Source of the DNA: a bacterium GBS-1
GTDB lineage: Bacteria > Synergistota > GBS-1
Reading direction: 5' to 3'
NCBI GenBank assembly: GCA_001443005.1
Contig: LEKQ01000008.1
Location: 26,851-90,850 of the forward strand
Length of the DNA stretch: 64,000 nt
Position 1 is the first letter of the stretch. Each line of letters opens with the position of its first letter. Under the pieces are notes generated by a model that was not told where the DNA came from, did not search any database, and worked only from the letters and a program-made list of their open reading frames with translations. This document shows, one piece after another, positions 57,211 to 64,000 of this stretch. The position numbers and the translations under genes are program-made.

Positions 57211-58050
57211 CTACATCCCTTCAAAAATGATACGTTCAATTTTCGGTATGTCGATATGTTCAACGATGAAGTCTGTTATTCTATCGATTTCTTTGATAAT
57301 CTGTGCTTTATCATCCAAAGCAATTTCTTCCTCTTTCTTGGTCAATAAATCTTCGTCTGGTATCTTGTTTTCAAAGTAAGGTATCGTTCCAAGATATTCG
57401 ATGGAATATTTCTGAGCAAGGTTTTCTGGTGCGTCTTTTAGAAGTGATTTGTCACCGTGGAATTTAGTGAACACAAAACCTTTTAAAAGTTTCCTTTCCT
57501 CATCATCCATGAGTTCTATGGTACCTGCAACTTGGGCAAATGCTCCGCCTCTTGAGATGTCTGAAACAAGAATAACATGTGCACCAACGCTCTTTGCAAC
57601 TCGGAGGTTTACTATCTCTGTGTTTTTGAGGTTCGGCTCAACGAACGCACCAGCCCCTTCTATGATTACTAAATCATGCTTTTGTGATAACCTGTCCAGT
57701 ATGGTTTTAATTTGGGCAAATAATTTTTCTTTCGAATCGAACATGTAACGCTCTGATGTTAAGTAGTCGATGAATTCACCCATAAAATAAACCTGTGTTT
57801 TTCCCTCGCTTGGGACTATTAATATCGGATTGAATTCCATAATAGGCTCTTTTTCGCACGCAAGTGCCTGTATATATTGAGCTATTGCTATTTTTCCTTT
57901 ACCATCTTGGATGCTGATAAACTTTCTTGACATGTTTTGGGATTTGAAAGGTGCTACGTTTAGACCTTTTTTTGTGAAGTATCTGCACAAAGCCATTGCG
58001 AGCGTTGATTTTCCAACGTTCGACATGGTACCTGCAATCATTAAATACAT
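57211..58050 (-). CDS. CobQ/CbiP-like protein lacking the amidotransferase domain
   Basis: About 279 residues against about 480-500 for cobyric acid synthase. The N-terminal ATP domain is clear: IAGTMSNVGKSTLAMALCRYF, NVAPFKSQNMSRKF, FNPILIVPSEGKTQVYFMG and VIIEGAGAFVEPNLKN. The C-terminal type 1 glutaminase domain is wholly absent, and the reading frame ends naturally seven bases before cbiB. Either ammonia is used, a separate glutaminase partner exists elsewhere, or the protein has another role in salvage. The ATG at 58050 follows GGAAGGTGAG. Confidence 0.82.
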   Translation of the reverse strand: MYLMIAGTMSNVGKSTLAMALCRYFTKKGLNVAPFKSQNMSRKFISIQDGKGKIAIAQYIQALACEKEPIMEFNPILIVPSEGKTQVYFMGEFIDYLTSERYMFDSKEKLFAQIKTILDRLSQKHDLVIIEGAGAFVEPNLKNTEIVNLRVAKSVGAHVILVSDISRGGAFAQVAGTIELMDDEERKLLKGFVFTKFHGDKSLLKDAPENLAQKYSIEYLGTIPYFENKIPDEDLLTKKEEEIALDDKAQIIKEIDRITDFIVEHIDIPKIERIIFEGM

Positions 58051-58102
58051 CTTCTCACCTTCCAAGGGTATGGAATATATAAAATGCTAATAAGACTACC
58101 AT

Positions 58103-58804
58103 TTAGGATATTAAACAACTCCCACCAAGTACATCGCCTGTGATTCCACCGATTTTAATTTCCGAGACTCTGGAGATTAGGTAAGCCATGGTTATGGTTA
58201 AAGTCAGAGAAATAAAAAACATTAGCGGACTAATGAAGATTAATGGGGTTAAGAAAAGCATTGAATATACTGTGTAATGCTTGTTGTATGGAAAAAGCAT
58301 AGCACCCAATCCTTTTGGCTTGGCAGGTTTCGAAAAAGTGAGCAAAAGTACCATTTCATATCTTCCAAAAACCGAGGCAAAAAGGAAAGCTTGCCAGTCT
58401 AGTGTTGACATGAGTTGGTAAAAGAGCAAGACGTAAAGCATACCATAAAAGACAGCGAATGGTCCAACGTCACCTTTGGCCATAATCTCTAGTCGGCGTT
58501 CTTTGTTTGACTGGTTCAAAAAGCCGTCGAACATATCAAGAAGACCATCGAAATGGAAAAGGTCAAAGAAATAGTATCCGATAGCCATCGCTCCGAAAAC
58601 GAAAAGTAATTTGTAAGCACTCAAGGAATTTGTCAATACAATTGCGAAGGAATAAATAGCTCCGGGAATGTATCCAATCGCGGGAAAATAAATTGGAATT
58701 CGTCTAATTCTTTTTTCCCACTCATCAATATTTTTAATTTTGACAGGTAACCTTGAGATAAATGATAAAGTAAGTAAAAAGTCAGTGAGGAGCTCTTTCC
58801 ACAT
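58103..58804 (-). CDS. cobS: Adenosylcobinamide-GDP ribazoletransferase, possibly cut short
   Basis: About 233 residues with five to seven membrane helices. CobS motifs are YFFDLFHFDGLLDMFDGFLNQ (acidic metal site), RLEIMAKGDVGPFAVFYG and SEIKIGGITGDVLGGS. It joins alpha-ribazole to the GDP-activated corrinoid. It ends ..GGSCLIS-TAA. The same frame stays open for 15 more codons (MVVLLAFYIF..) up to 58055, and the family usually reads LSE at this point, so the TAA may replace a Glu codon. Activity is probably kept. Confidence 0.88.
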   Translation of the reverse strand: MWKELLTDFLLTLSFISRLPVKIKNIDEWEKRIRRIPIYFPAIGYIPGAIYSFAIVLTNSLSAYKLLFVFGAMAIGYYFFDLFHFDGLLDMFDGFLNQSNKERRLEIMAKGDVGPFAVFYGMLYVLLFYQLMSTLDWQAFLFASVFGRYEMVLLLTFSKPAKPKGLGAMLFPYNKHYTVYSMLFLTPLIFISPLMFFISLTLTITMAYLISRVSEIKIGGITGDVLGGSCLIS

Positions 58805-58805
58805 G

Positions 58806-59483
58806 CTATTCAACACTCCAATGGTTATAAATTTTGTTTTTGAATTCCTCCCACAACTCTAAGGACTCCACCAATTCATCTTCATTAAAAATTTCAAAAC
58901 ACAGGTACTTTGCCCTGAACAGCCTATCTGAAAGCACTTGGTAAGCATTCTCAAGTGTTTCCCACTCAAGTTTCTGATGGTCTTTTCCGTCCTTAACACC
59001 CATAATGTGAATTTCGACAACGTTATTCACAAAGTCGTTTTCTACTTTCTTTCCGAGAATGTGATGCCCGATGTCAAAAACGGTCCGAGAATGGTTAAAT
59101 ACATGCTCTTTTAGGTTTTCAATAGAAATCTTTGGGTGTGATAAAAGACTATGGAATAATTCTTTATCTCTTTCCGTGCAATCTCCGAAAGGATGTAGCA
59201 CATAATTTGCTATATCCAAGTTCATTTCAAGATATTTAAATGCGTTTAAAATGTTTGTAAGGTTATCTGTTGGAAGATGAACAGTGTATTTTATTCGTTT
59301 TTCCAGCGCAATTTTGCGTAAATGCTCTTTTTCTTGCTCAAATAATCTGTAAGTATCATCATCCCAAGTGTAACCGAGTAGCTCAATGAAATCAAAATTA
59401 CGAAACTTTCGAGTTATATACTCAACATTCTCATAATAAGTGCCAGGTATGACCCAGGATGTTGTACCTAATAGCTGGCTCAT
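58806..59483 (-). CDS. cbiR: CbiR-like cobamide-remodelling phosphodiesterase
   Basis: 225 residues that look like an AP-endonuclease-2/xylose isomerase-type TIM barrel: FDFIELLGYTWDDDTYR, IKYTVHLPTDN, NYVLHPFGDC, ISIENLKEHVF, TVFDIGHHILGKK, VVEIHIMGVKDGKDHQKL, with His, Glu and Asp at barrel ends as metal ligands. CbiR, known from Akkermansia, cuts the nucleotide loop of foreign cobamides so that a preferred lower ligand can be fitted. Its seat between cobU and cobS, the genes needed for re-attachment, supports that role. The name rests on context plus fold. Confidence 0.68.
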   Translation of the reverse strand: MSQLLGTTSWVIPGTYYENVEYITRKFRNFDFIELLGYTWDDDTYRLFEQEKEHLRKIALEKRIKYTVHLPTDNLTNILNAFKYLEMNLDIANYVLHPFGDCTERDKELFHSLLSHPKISIENLKEHVFNHSRTVFDIGHHILGKKVENDFVNNVVEIHIMGVKDGKDHQKLEWETLENAYQVLSDRLFRAKYLCFEIFNEDELVESLELWEEFKNKIYNHWSVE

Positions 59484-59977
59484 TTAATACGCACCCCTAT
59501 TCCGGAGACAACAAGGTAGACTTCTTTTGCAAGCTTAGCCAGTCGTGTGTTAGTTTTTCCAAGCATTTCGGCATACTGCCTGGCTGTTGGGTTTTCAGGT
59601 ATAATTCCCCAACCAACTTCATTGGTGACTATGATAACCTCGCATTTTATATTGGTTAGAACATCTACGAGCCTGTCAATACGCTCCTGAACATCAAGTT
59701 GATAATAGTAAAGGTTGCCAAGGTAGGTTGTAAGGCATTCAAAAAGGATAACATCGTACTTGTCATCTATATTTTTGAGAACTTCCGTTACATTGACAGG
59801 TTCTTCGAAAGTATCGAAAAGCTCCTTTCTTTCAGCTTTATGCTTTTCGATTCTCAACCTCATTTCGTCATCAAACGGAACGCCAGTTGCCAAAAATGCT
59901 CGTTTGGTGTATTTTAAAGCTAGGTTTAGTGCAAACGTACTCTTACCTGATTTCATTCCGCCAGTTACAAGTATCAA
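59480..59977 (-). CDS. cobU: Adenosylcobinamide kinase/guanylyltransferase
   Basis: 165 residues. The P-loop is VTGGMKSGKSTFALNLAL, the active-site His lies in RIEKHKAERKELFDT, and VIIVTNEVGWGIIPENPTAR is a strong CobU signature. It phosphorylates cobinamide and transfers GMP. Overlaps cobT by four bases. Confidence 0.94.
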   Translation of the reverse strand: MILVTGGMKSGKSTFALNLALKYTKRAFLATGVPFDDEMRLRIEKHKAERKELFDTFEEPVNVTEVLKNIDDKYDVILFECLTTYLGNLYYYQLDVQERIDRLVDVLTNIKCEVIIVTNEVGWGIIPENPTARQYAEMLGKTNTRLAKLAKEVYLVVSGIGVRIK

Positions 59978-61017
59978 ACTGAATCACTTCCTTTAGATAC
60001 ACCCGCATCGTCGAATGTTGCCATTTCTCGTATCATCTTTATCGCAGCCTCTATAATGGAAATCGCTAAAGCTCCTCCAGTTCCTTCACCAAGTCTCATA
60101 TCTAAGTCAAGAATGGGCCTAAGGTTCATCGCATCAAGTAAAACCTTGTGCCCTTTAACCTTGGATTTATGACCAGCGAAGACAAAATCAAGTACACTAG
60201 GTTCAAGCTTCCAAGCTATCAGGAGAGCTGCAGTCGTAGGGAAACCATCTACAACGACTGGAATATGTCTACTTGCTGCCTCAATGATAAATCCTGCCAT
60301 CTGACCAATACAAAAACCTCCGACTTTCTCGAGTACATCAATAGGATCATTGGCATTGGGTTTATTTACTTCCATAGCCTTTCCCACAGCTTGACGTTTT
60401 CTTTTTAATGCATCGTTGTTGATAGGAGTACCTATGTCCAGAATATCTTCTATATCAAACCCAAAAGCTACGGAAATAGCTGTCGCTGTTGTAGTATTAC
60501 CTATCCCCATATCGCCAACAACAAGAAGATCTGCACCTTCTTCTATTGCTTTTCTTGCTATCTTTTTTCCATTTTCAATACATTCGATTGCTTGTGTTCT
60601 TGTCATTGCAGGACCTTTGGTAAAATCAGCTGTACCATAACCAATTTTTGCATTGATTAACTTTGGATGTGAAAATTCAAAGTCTCCATCGACTCCGGCA
60701 TCGACCACGTAAACATCCGCTTCAACATGCCTACCAAATACGTTTATAGCCGCACCACCGTTAAGAAAATTCAAAACCATTTGGTATGTAACTTGTTTTG
60801 GATAAGCAGAAACTCCTTGTTCAACAACACCATGGTCGGCAGCGAACACATAAATTCTCTTAACTTTTGGAAGTTCTGGAAGCACTTTGTTCTGAATTAG
60901 TCCCATTTTCAAGGCGATTTCTTCCAAATATCCGAGACTACCAATCGGTTTTGTCAAATTGTTCAAACGTCTCGCGATACTATCTTTCAAAACGTTTTCA
61001 AACCTTTCTTTTTCCAT
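59974..61017 (-). CDS. cobT: Nicotinate-nucleotide-dimethylbenzimidazole phosphoribosyltransferase
   Basis: 347 residues, family length. Motifs: LTKPIGSLGYLEEIA, VFAADHGVVEQGVSAYP, VVGDMGIGNTTTATAI, and the catalytic Glu in MRLGEGTGGALAI. It makes alpha-ribazole phosphate, the activated lower ligand. First gene after the riboswitch, with AAGGGGGG ahead of its ATG. Confidence 0.95.
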   Translation of the reverse strand: MEKERFENVLKDSIARRLNNLTKPIGSLGYLEEIALKMGLIQNKVLPELPKVKRIYVFAADHGVVEQGVSAYPKQVTYQMVLNFLNGGAAINVFGRHVEADVYVVDAGVDGDFEFSHPKLINAKIGYGTADFTKGPAMTRTQAIECIENGKKIARKAIEEGADLLVVGDMGIGNTTTATAISVAFGFDIEDILDIGTPINNDALKRKRQAVGKAMEVNKPNANDPIDVLEKVGGFCIGQMAGFIIEAASRHIPVVVDGFPTTAALLIAWKLEPSVLDFVFAGHKSKVKGHKVLLDAMNLRPILDLDMRLGEGTGGALAISIIEAAIKMIREMATFDDAGVSKGSDSV

Positions 61018-61044
61018 ACTTACCCCCCTTTTTTGCTTTTAATC

Positions 61045-61241
61045 AAAGAAAAAATTTCCCAGACAGCCCGAGCTGTCGGGAATTGATTCCCACATAGTCG
61101 GTCTCCCGGCTCGTGGATCATCCTACTCTCCGCGCCTTCCCAGCTCGAATCAGAGCCAGTGGCGTTTATGCGGATTTCGTCCCCACTCACGGTTGCTGGG
61201 CAGCCCCGGATTTGCACCGGTGTTCCCGTGCACTATGTAGG
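61045..61241 (-). ncRNA. Cobalamin riboswitch with intrinsic terminator
   Basis: On the minus strand the aptamer shows GGGAACACCGGTGCAAATCC, GGGCTGCCCAGCAACCGTGA, GCCACTGG, GGGAAGGCG and GAGCCGGGAGACCG, the conserved B12 elements. The P1 arms are 61232-61241 and 61089-61098. Next comes a terminator: TTCCCGACAGC/GCTGTCTGGGAA (61056-61082) and then ATTTTTTCTTT. Its first arm can instead pair with GGGAAT just upstream (GGGAAT-CA-ATTCCC), giving an antiterminator. Bound cobalamin should therefore stop transcription of cobT to cobO. Confidence 0.93.
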
Positions 61242-61263
61242 TTGTGATTATTCGTTTGTTTAT

Positions 61264-61293
61264 ATTTTAACTTAAAATCCAAGAATTTTGCAA
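61264..61293 (-). promoter_or_regulatory. Possible promoter of the riboswitch-cob operon
   Basis: On the minus strand TTGCAA (61293-61288) and TAAAAT (61269-61264) are 18 bases apart. The start would fall near 61257, some 15 bases ahead of the aptamer. Confidence 0.45.
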
Positions 61294-61303
61294 CATTGCT
61301 TTC

Positions 61304-61331
61304 TTTTGAAATTTTGAGTTTGTGCTATAAT
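61304..61331 (+). promoter_or_regulatory. Promoter of the potD-like gene
   Basis: TTTTGA at 61304-61309 and an extended -10 GTGCTATAAT (TATAAT 61326-61331), 16 bases apart, about 50 bases ahead of the ATG. Divergent from the cob operon promoter. Confidence 0.55.
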
Positions 61332-61383
61332 TATTAAAGATAATAAGCCTTTTTCACAAATTTAGGTGGGAGGAGGAAGGATT

Positions 61384-62408
61384 ATGAAAAGACTTTTCTT
61401 GGTTACCTTTGTAGTTGTGTCTATCCTGACCGTTTTCTTACTTTCTTCATGCAACAAGTCAAATGTTTTGCGCATCTACAACTGGGCAGATTATATTCCA
61501 GAGGAAGTTATCCAACAATTTGAAAAAGAGTACAACTGCAAAGTTATCTACGACGCATTCGCGTCAAACGAAGAGATGTTTGCAAAGATTAAATCTGGTG
61601 GAACAGGATACGACATCGTTTTCCCATCGGGTGACCACGTTAAAATGATGATCAACGAAGGACTTTTGGAAAAACTTGACTTAAGCAAAATACCAAATTT
61701 CAAAAATATTGATCCACTCGTCTTATCCAAAACAACATATGACCCAAATCACGAGTATTCAGTCCCATATATGATGGGCACTACAGGTTTGATAGTCAAC
61801 AAAAATACCTCAAAGACTATGAAAAATCTTGGAGCATATACGAACGCACTGATTTGAAAGGCAAAATGACACTTCTTGATGATATGCGCGAAGTTTTTGG
61901 AGCGGCTCTGAAATATCTTGGATATTCGGTGAACACAACAAATCCGGACGAAATCGAACAGGCAAAGCAGGTCATATTGAAATGGAAAGAAAATATCGTC
62001 AAATTCGACGCAACTACATATGCACAGGGTGTTGTAAATGGCGAGTTCTGGGTTGTGCACGGATATCCTGAGAACGTGTTCCAATTGATTCCCGAAGAAG
62101 AATTAGAGAATTTTGAGTTCTTTGTTCCAAAGGAAGGTGGAACACTCTGGATTGACAACATGGTAATTCTAAAAGATGCCAAAAACAAGGACTTGGCATA
62201 CAAATTTATAAACTTCATTCTGAGACCCGAAATTGCAGCTCAGATATCTGACTATTTGATGATACCATCTCCTATCACCGAAGCACAAAAATATAAAGAA
62301 GTTGAGCCACTCTACACGCTCGACGAACTTGGTAACTGCGAAATAATAGACTACATTGGAGAACATATTGATCTGTACAACAAAGCCTGGGAAGAGATAA
62401 TCAAATAA
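61384..62408 (+). pseudogene. potD: Spermidine/putrescine-binding lipoprotein (PotD-like), frameshifted
   Basis: About 341 codons if corrected, the usual length. A lipoprotein signal (VVSILTVFLLSSCNKS) is followed by VLRIYNWADYIPEEVIQQF, a classic PotD/PotF start, then YDIVFPSGDHVKMMI. One A is missing in the run at 61800-61804; the second frame continues KYLKDYEKSW and ..GGTLWIDNMVILKDAKNKD to 62408. It captures polyamines for an ABC importer; the permease and ATPase genes are not in the window. The start follows GGGAGGAGG. The group II intron begins 22 bases after the stop. Confidence 0.87.
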
Positions 62409-62430
62409 TCAAAAAGCAAGCTAAAATGTA

Positions 62431-64000
62431 ATCGAGTAGGAGCTGGGTAATTAGGTAATTTACCCAGCGTCCTCTCACACCACCGTACGTACCGTCCGGT
62501 ATACGGCGGTTCCTTAGTTGACTTGCGCTTCTTTGTACTGCGTGAGTAGGCTCTTGTAGCCTATTCCCTCGAAATACTTATTTGTCAATGTCGTTGTCAG
62601 GATTGGGCTTCCTGCTGTATGCCAATATCCTTTCCGGGTATTGGCATACATTTTTGCTCTGGTCGCCTCTATCCCTAACTCCATTAACTTCCTCAGCCTT
62701 GTCCTTATCCTCTTCCATAGCTTCCATTCGCACATCCTTAGCCTTCTTCTTATCCATCCGTCTATCTCTTCTATCTTGCTCTTTGCCTTCGCTATTGAGA
62801 AGTAGTTTATCCATCCTCTCGTGATTTTGTTTATTTGCTCTATTCTCTCTTGCGTGCTTGTCGGTTTCCTTCGACTTGTTATCTTCTTTATCTTCCTCTT
62901 CAGCTTCTGTATGCTCTCTTTTGCTATACTTGGGTACCATTCTCCCTCTTTCTGATAGAATGTAAATCCCAAGAATTTTGTCTTCCATGGTCTATCGACT
63001 GTACTCTTTTCTTTGTTCACTTTCAACTTTAGCTTCTTCTCTATATATCTCGTTATGCTCTCTTTCACCCTTCTTGCTGCTCTTTCACTTTTCACATATA
63101 TGGTTATATCATCTGCATATCTGCAGAACTTGTGTCCTCTTCTTTCAAGTTCTTTGTCTAAGTCGTCGAGCATGATATTTGCCAATATCGGGCTTAATGG
63201 ACTGCCTTGTGGTGTGCCTTCTTTCGTTTCCACCTTCACGCCGTTTAGCATTGCTCCTGAGTTTAGGTATGCCCTTATTATCTTCAGCACCCTTTTGTCT
63301 TTCACTTTCCTCGCTACTCGGCTCATCAGTTTGTCATGGTTTACTCTGTCGAAGAATTTCTCAAGGTCTAATTCTATCACCCATGTATTACCTTGTGATA
63401 TGAATTCTTTCGCTTTCTTTAGCGCATCTTTAGCACTCCTTTTTGGTCTGTACGCATAACTGTTTTCAGAGAAGCTTTTGTCGAATAGTAACGTCATCTC
63501 TTGTGCTATGGCTTGTTGTATTAGTCTGTCCAGTACAGTCGGTATCCCAAGCTGTCGAATTCCACCGTTCGGCTTCGGTATGTCTACTCTTCTAACTGGC
63601 TGTGGTTTGTATTTACCCTGTAGGATGTCTTGTTTTATCTGTTGCCAATTGTGGTCTAAGAAGTCTTTGAGTTCTTCGACCCTCATCCCATCTACTCCGG
63701 GGCTTGCTTTATTTGCTAATACTCTCTTGTATGCTTTGAGCATGTTTTCTTTTGAGAGTATCCTTTCCAAGGTACAGTACTGGAGCGCAATGGCTTGTGA
63801 TTCTGGAACTGTCGTTGATGGCATTAACACTTCTTGGTTATCCTCGGGTTCCACCCTACTTTCTCCAAGGTAGCCCTCTTCGGTTTTCTGCTTTCCATCT
63901 TCTGAAGTTTTCAAAATCCTTATCCTCCTAACTAAGGAAAAACACTCCTCCTCACTATCAGCCGCAAAGTGTGCTACACCACTTTTCTGATTGTGAGTCA
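62431..64000 (-). mobile_element. Group II intron, 3' part and maturase (runs off the window)
   Basis: The 3' end reads, on the minus strand, AACCGCCGTATACCGGAC..CGGTACGTACGGTGGTG (domain V hairpin), then GAGGACG and a long GCTGGGTAA/TTACCCAGC hairpin (domain VI), ending CTCCTACTCGAT near 62431. The maturase gene lies inside. The 5' domains lie beyond 64,000. It sits close after potD. Its 5' half is expected to resemble the fragment at 44.66-45.04 kb. Confidence 0.85.
62514..63914 (-). CDS. ltrA: Group II intron reverse transcriptase/maturase
   Basis: 466 residues. RT blocks: ANKASPGVDGMRVEEL, RRVDIPKPNGGIRQLGIPT, SFSENSYAYRPKRSAKDAL, WVIELDLEKFFDRVNH, GTPQGSPLSPILANIMLDDLD and the catalytic CRYADDITIYV. 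A maturase X domain follows (ITRGWINYFSIAKAK) and the end is YFEGIGYKSLLTQY. There is no HNH endonuclease domain, as in group IIC and some other classes. The start is a TTG at 63914 with TAGGAGG upstream. The reading frame is intact, so this copy may be mobile. Confidence 0.93.
   Translation of the reverse strand: MKTSEDGKQKTEEGYLGESRVEPEDNQEVLMPSTTVPESQAIALQYCTLERILSKENMLKAYKRVLANKASPGVDGMRVEELKDFLDHNWQQIKQDILQGKYKPQPVRRVDIPKPNGGIRQLGIPTVLDRLIQQAIAQEMTLLFDKSFSENSYAYRPKRSAKDALKKAKEFISQGNTWVIELDLEKFFDRVNHDKLMSRVARKVKDKRVLKIIRAYLNSGAMLNGVKVETKEGTPQGSPLSPILANIMLDDLDKELERRGHKFCRYADDITIYVKSERAARRVKESITRYIEKKLKLKVNKEKSTVDRPWKTKFLGFTFYQKEGEWYPSIAKESIQKLKRKIKKITSRRKPTSTQERIEQINKITRGWINYFSIAKAKSKIEEIDGWIRRRLRMCEWKLWKRIRTRLRKLMELGIEATRAKMYANTRKGYWHTAGSPILTTTLTNKYFEGIGYKSLLTQYKEAQVN

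Noticed and set aside
61020..61217. Open frame of 65 codons on the minus strand
   Set aside because: It lies inside the cobalamin riboswitch; the conservation there is RNA structure.
1..64000. tRNA or rRNA genes
   Set aside because: Reading for TPsiC-loop wording and cloverleaf arms gave nothing I could defend.

Overview
The window is two unlike pieces of DNA joined at a mobile-element patch near 43.24-45.07 kb. Bases 1-43,240 carry about forty intact genes, all on the minus strand, tightly packed with overlapping ends, moderate G+C and strong AGGAGG-type ribosome sites. LptA/LptB (outer-membrane lipopolysaccharide transport) point to a diderm. The radC-mreBCD-mrdA-minCDE-rodA-radical SAM-DUF2344-rng order is Firmicutes-like, and the Na+-translocating decarboxylase suggests an anaerobe. 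A Synergistota-type organism is my best guess, at low confidence. Bases 45,069-64,000 are AT-richer, use both strands and read like a Thermotogales (Fervidobacterium-like) genome, also by inference.

Left piece, in transcription order from right to left. (1) A Na+-pumping decarboxylase set (truncated carboxyltransferase, OadG, biotin carrier, beta subunit). (2) A phenylacetate-CoA-ligase-like gene and an IclR regulator. (3) From a near-consensus sigma-A promoter at 37.54-37.57 kb, a catabolic cluster: 2-keto-4-pentenoate hydratase, acylating acetaldehyde dehydrogenase, 4-hydroxy-2-oxovalerate aldolase, an iron-sulfur protein, a divergent LarA-like protein, a BenE-type transporter, a flavoprotein, LarB, LarC and an enoyl-CoA hydratase. 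LarB and LarC make the nickel-pincer cofactor that LarA enzymes use, so this cluster is the best candidate here for an undescribed pathway. (4) Housekeeping genes: comEA, a short comEC, recJ, apt, relA/spoT, dtd, a glyoxalase-II-like hydrolase, radC, the mre/min/rodA shape and division block, two radical-SAM-associated genes and RNase G. (5) An archaeal-style DNA end-processing operon, sbcD-sbcC-nurA-herA, running into a metallo-hydrolase, prfB (with a programmed frameshift), lptA and lptB.

Junction. The left piece stops inside the carboxyltransferase gene. An IS110-family element with a possible bridge RNA follows, then the 5' part of a group II intron, a terminator-like hairpin and one CRISPR-repeat-like sequence. 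Neither the missing half of the carboxyltransferase gene nor the rest of that intron copy lies next to the break. This means a rearrangement through repeats or an assembly chimera.

Right piece. A giant HEAT-repeat protein is divergent from a putative EVE-domain/PD-(D/E)XK nuclease. An ECF vitamin transporter (S, fused ATPases, T) meets a cobalamin salvage operon, cobT-cobU-cbiR-cobS-short cbiP-cbiB-cobD-cobO, that is governed by a cobalamin riboswitch with a visible terminator. A divergent potD-like lipoprotein gene follows, then a second group II intron copy that runs off the end. At least five genes on the right, plus the IS110 transposase, are broken by single-base changes, mostly in homopolymers, while I found none on the left. 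I recognised no tRNA or rRNA gene.
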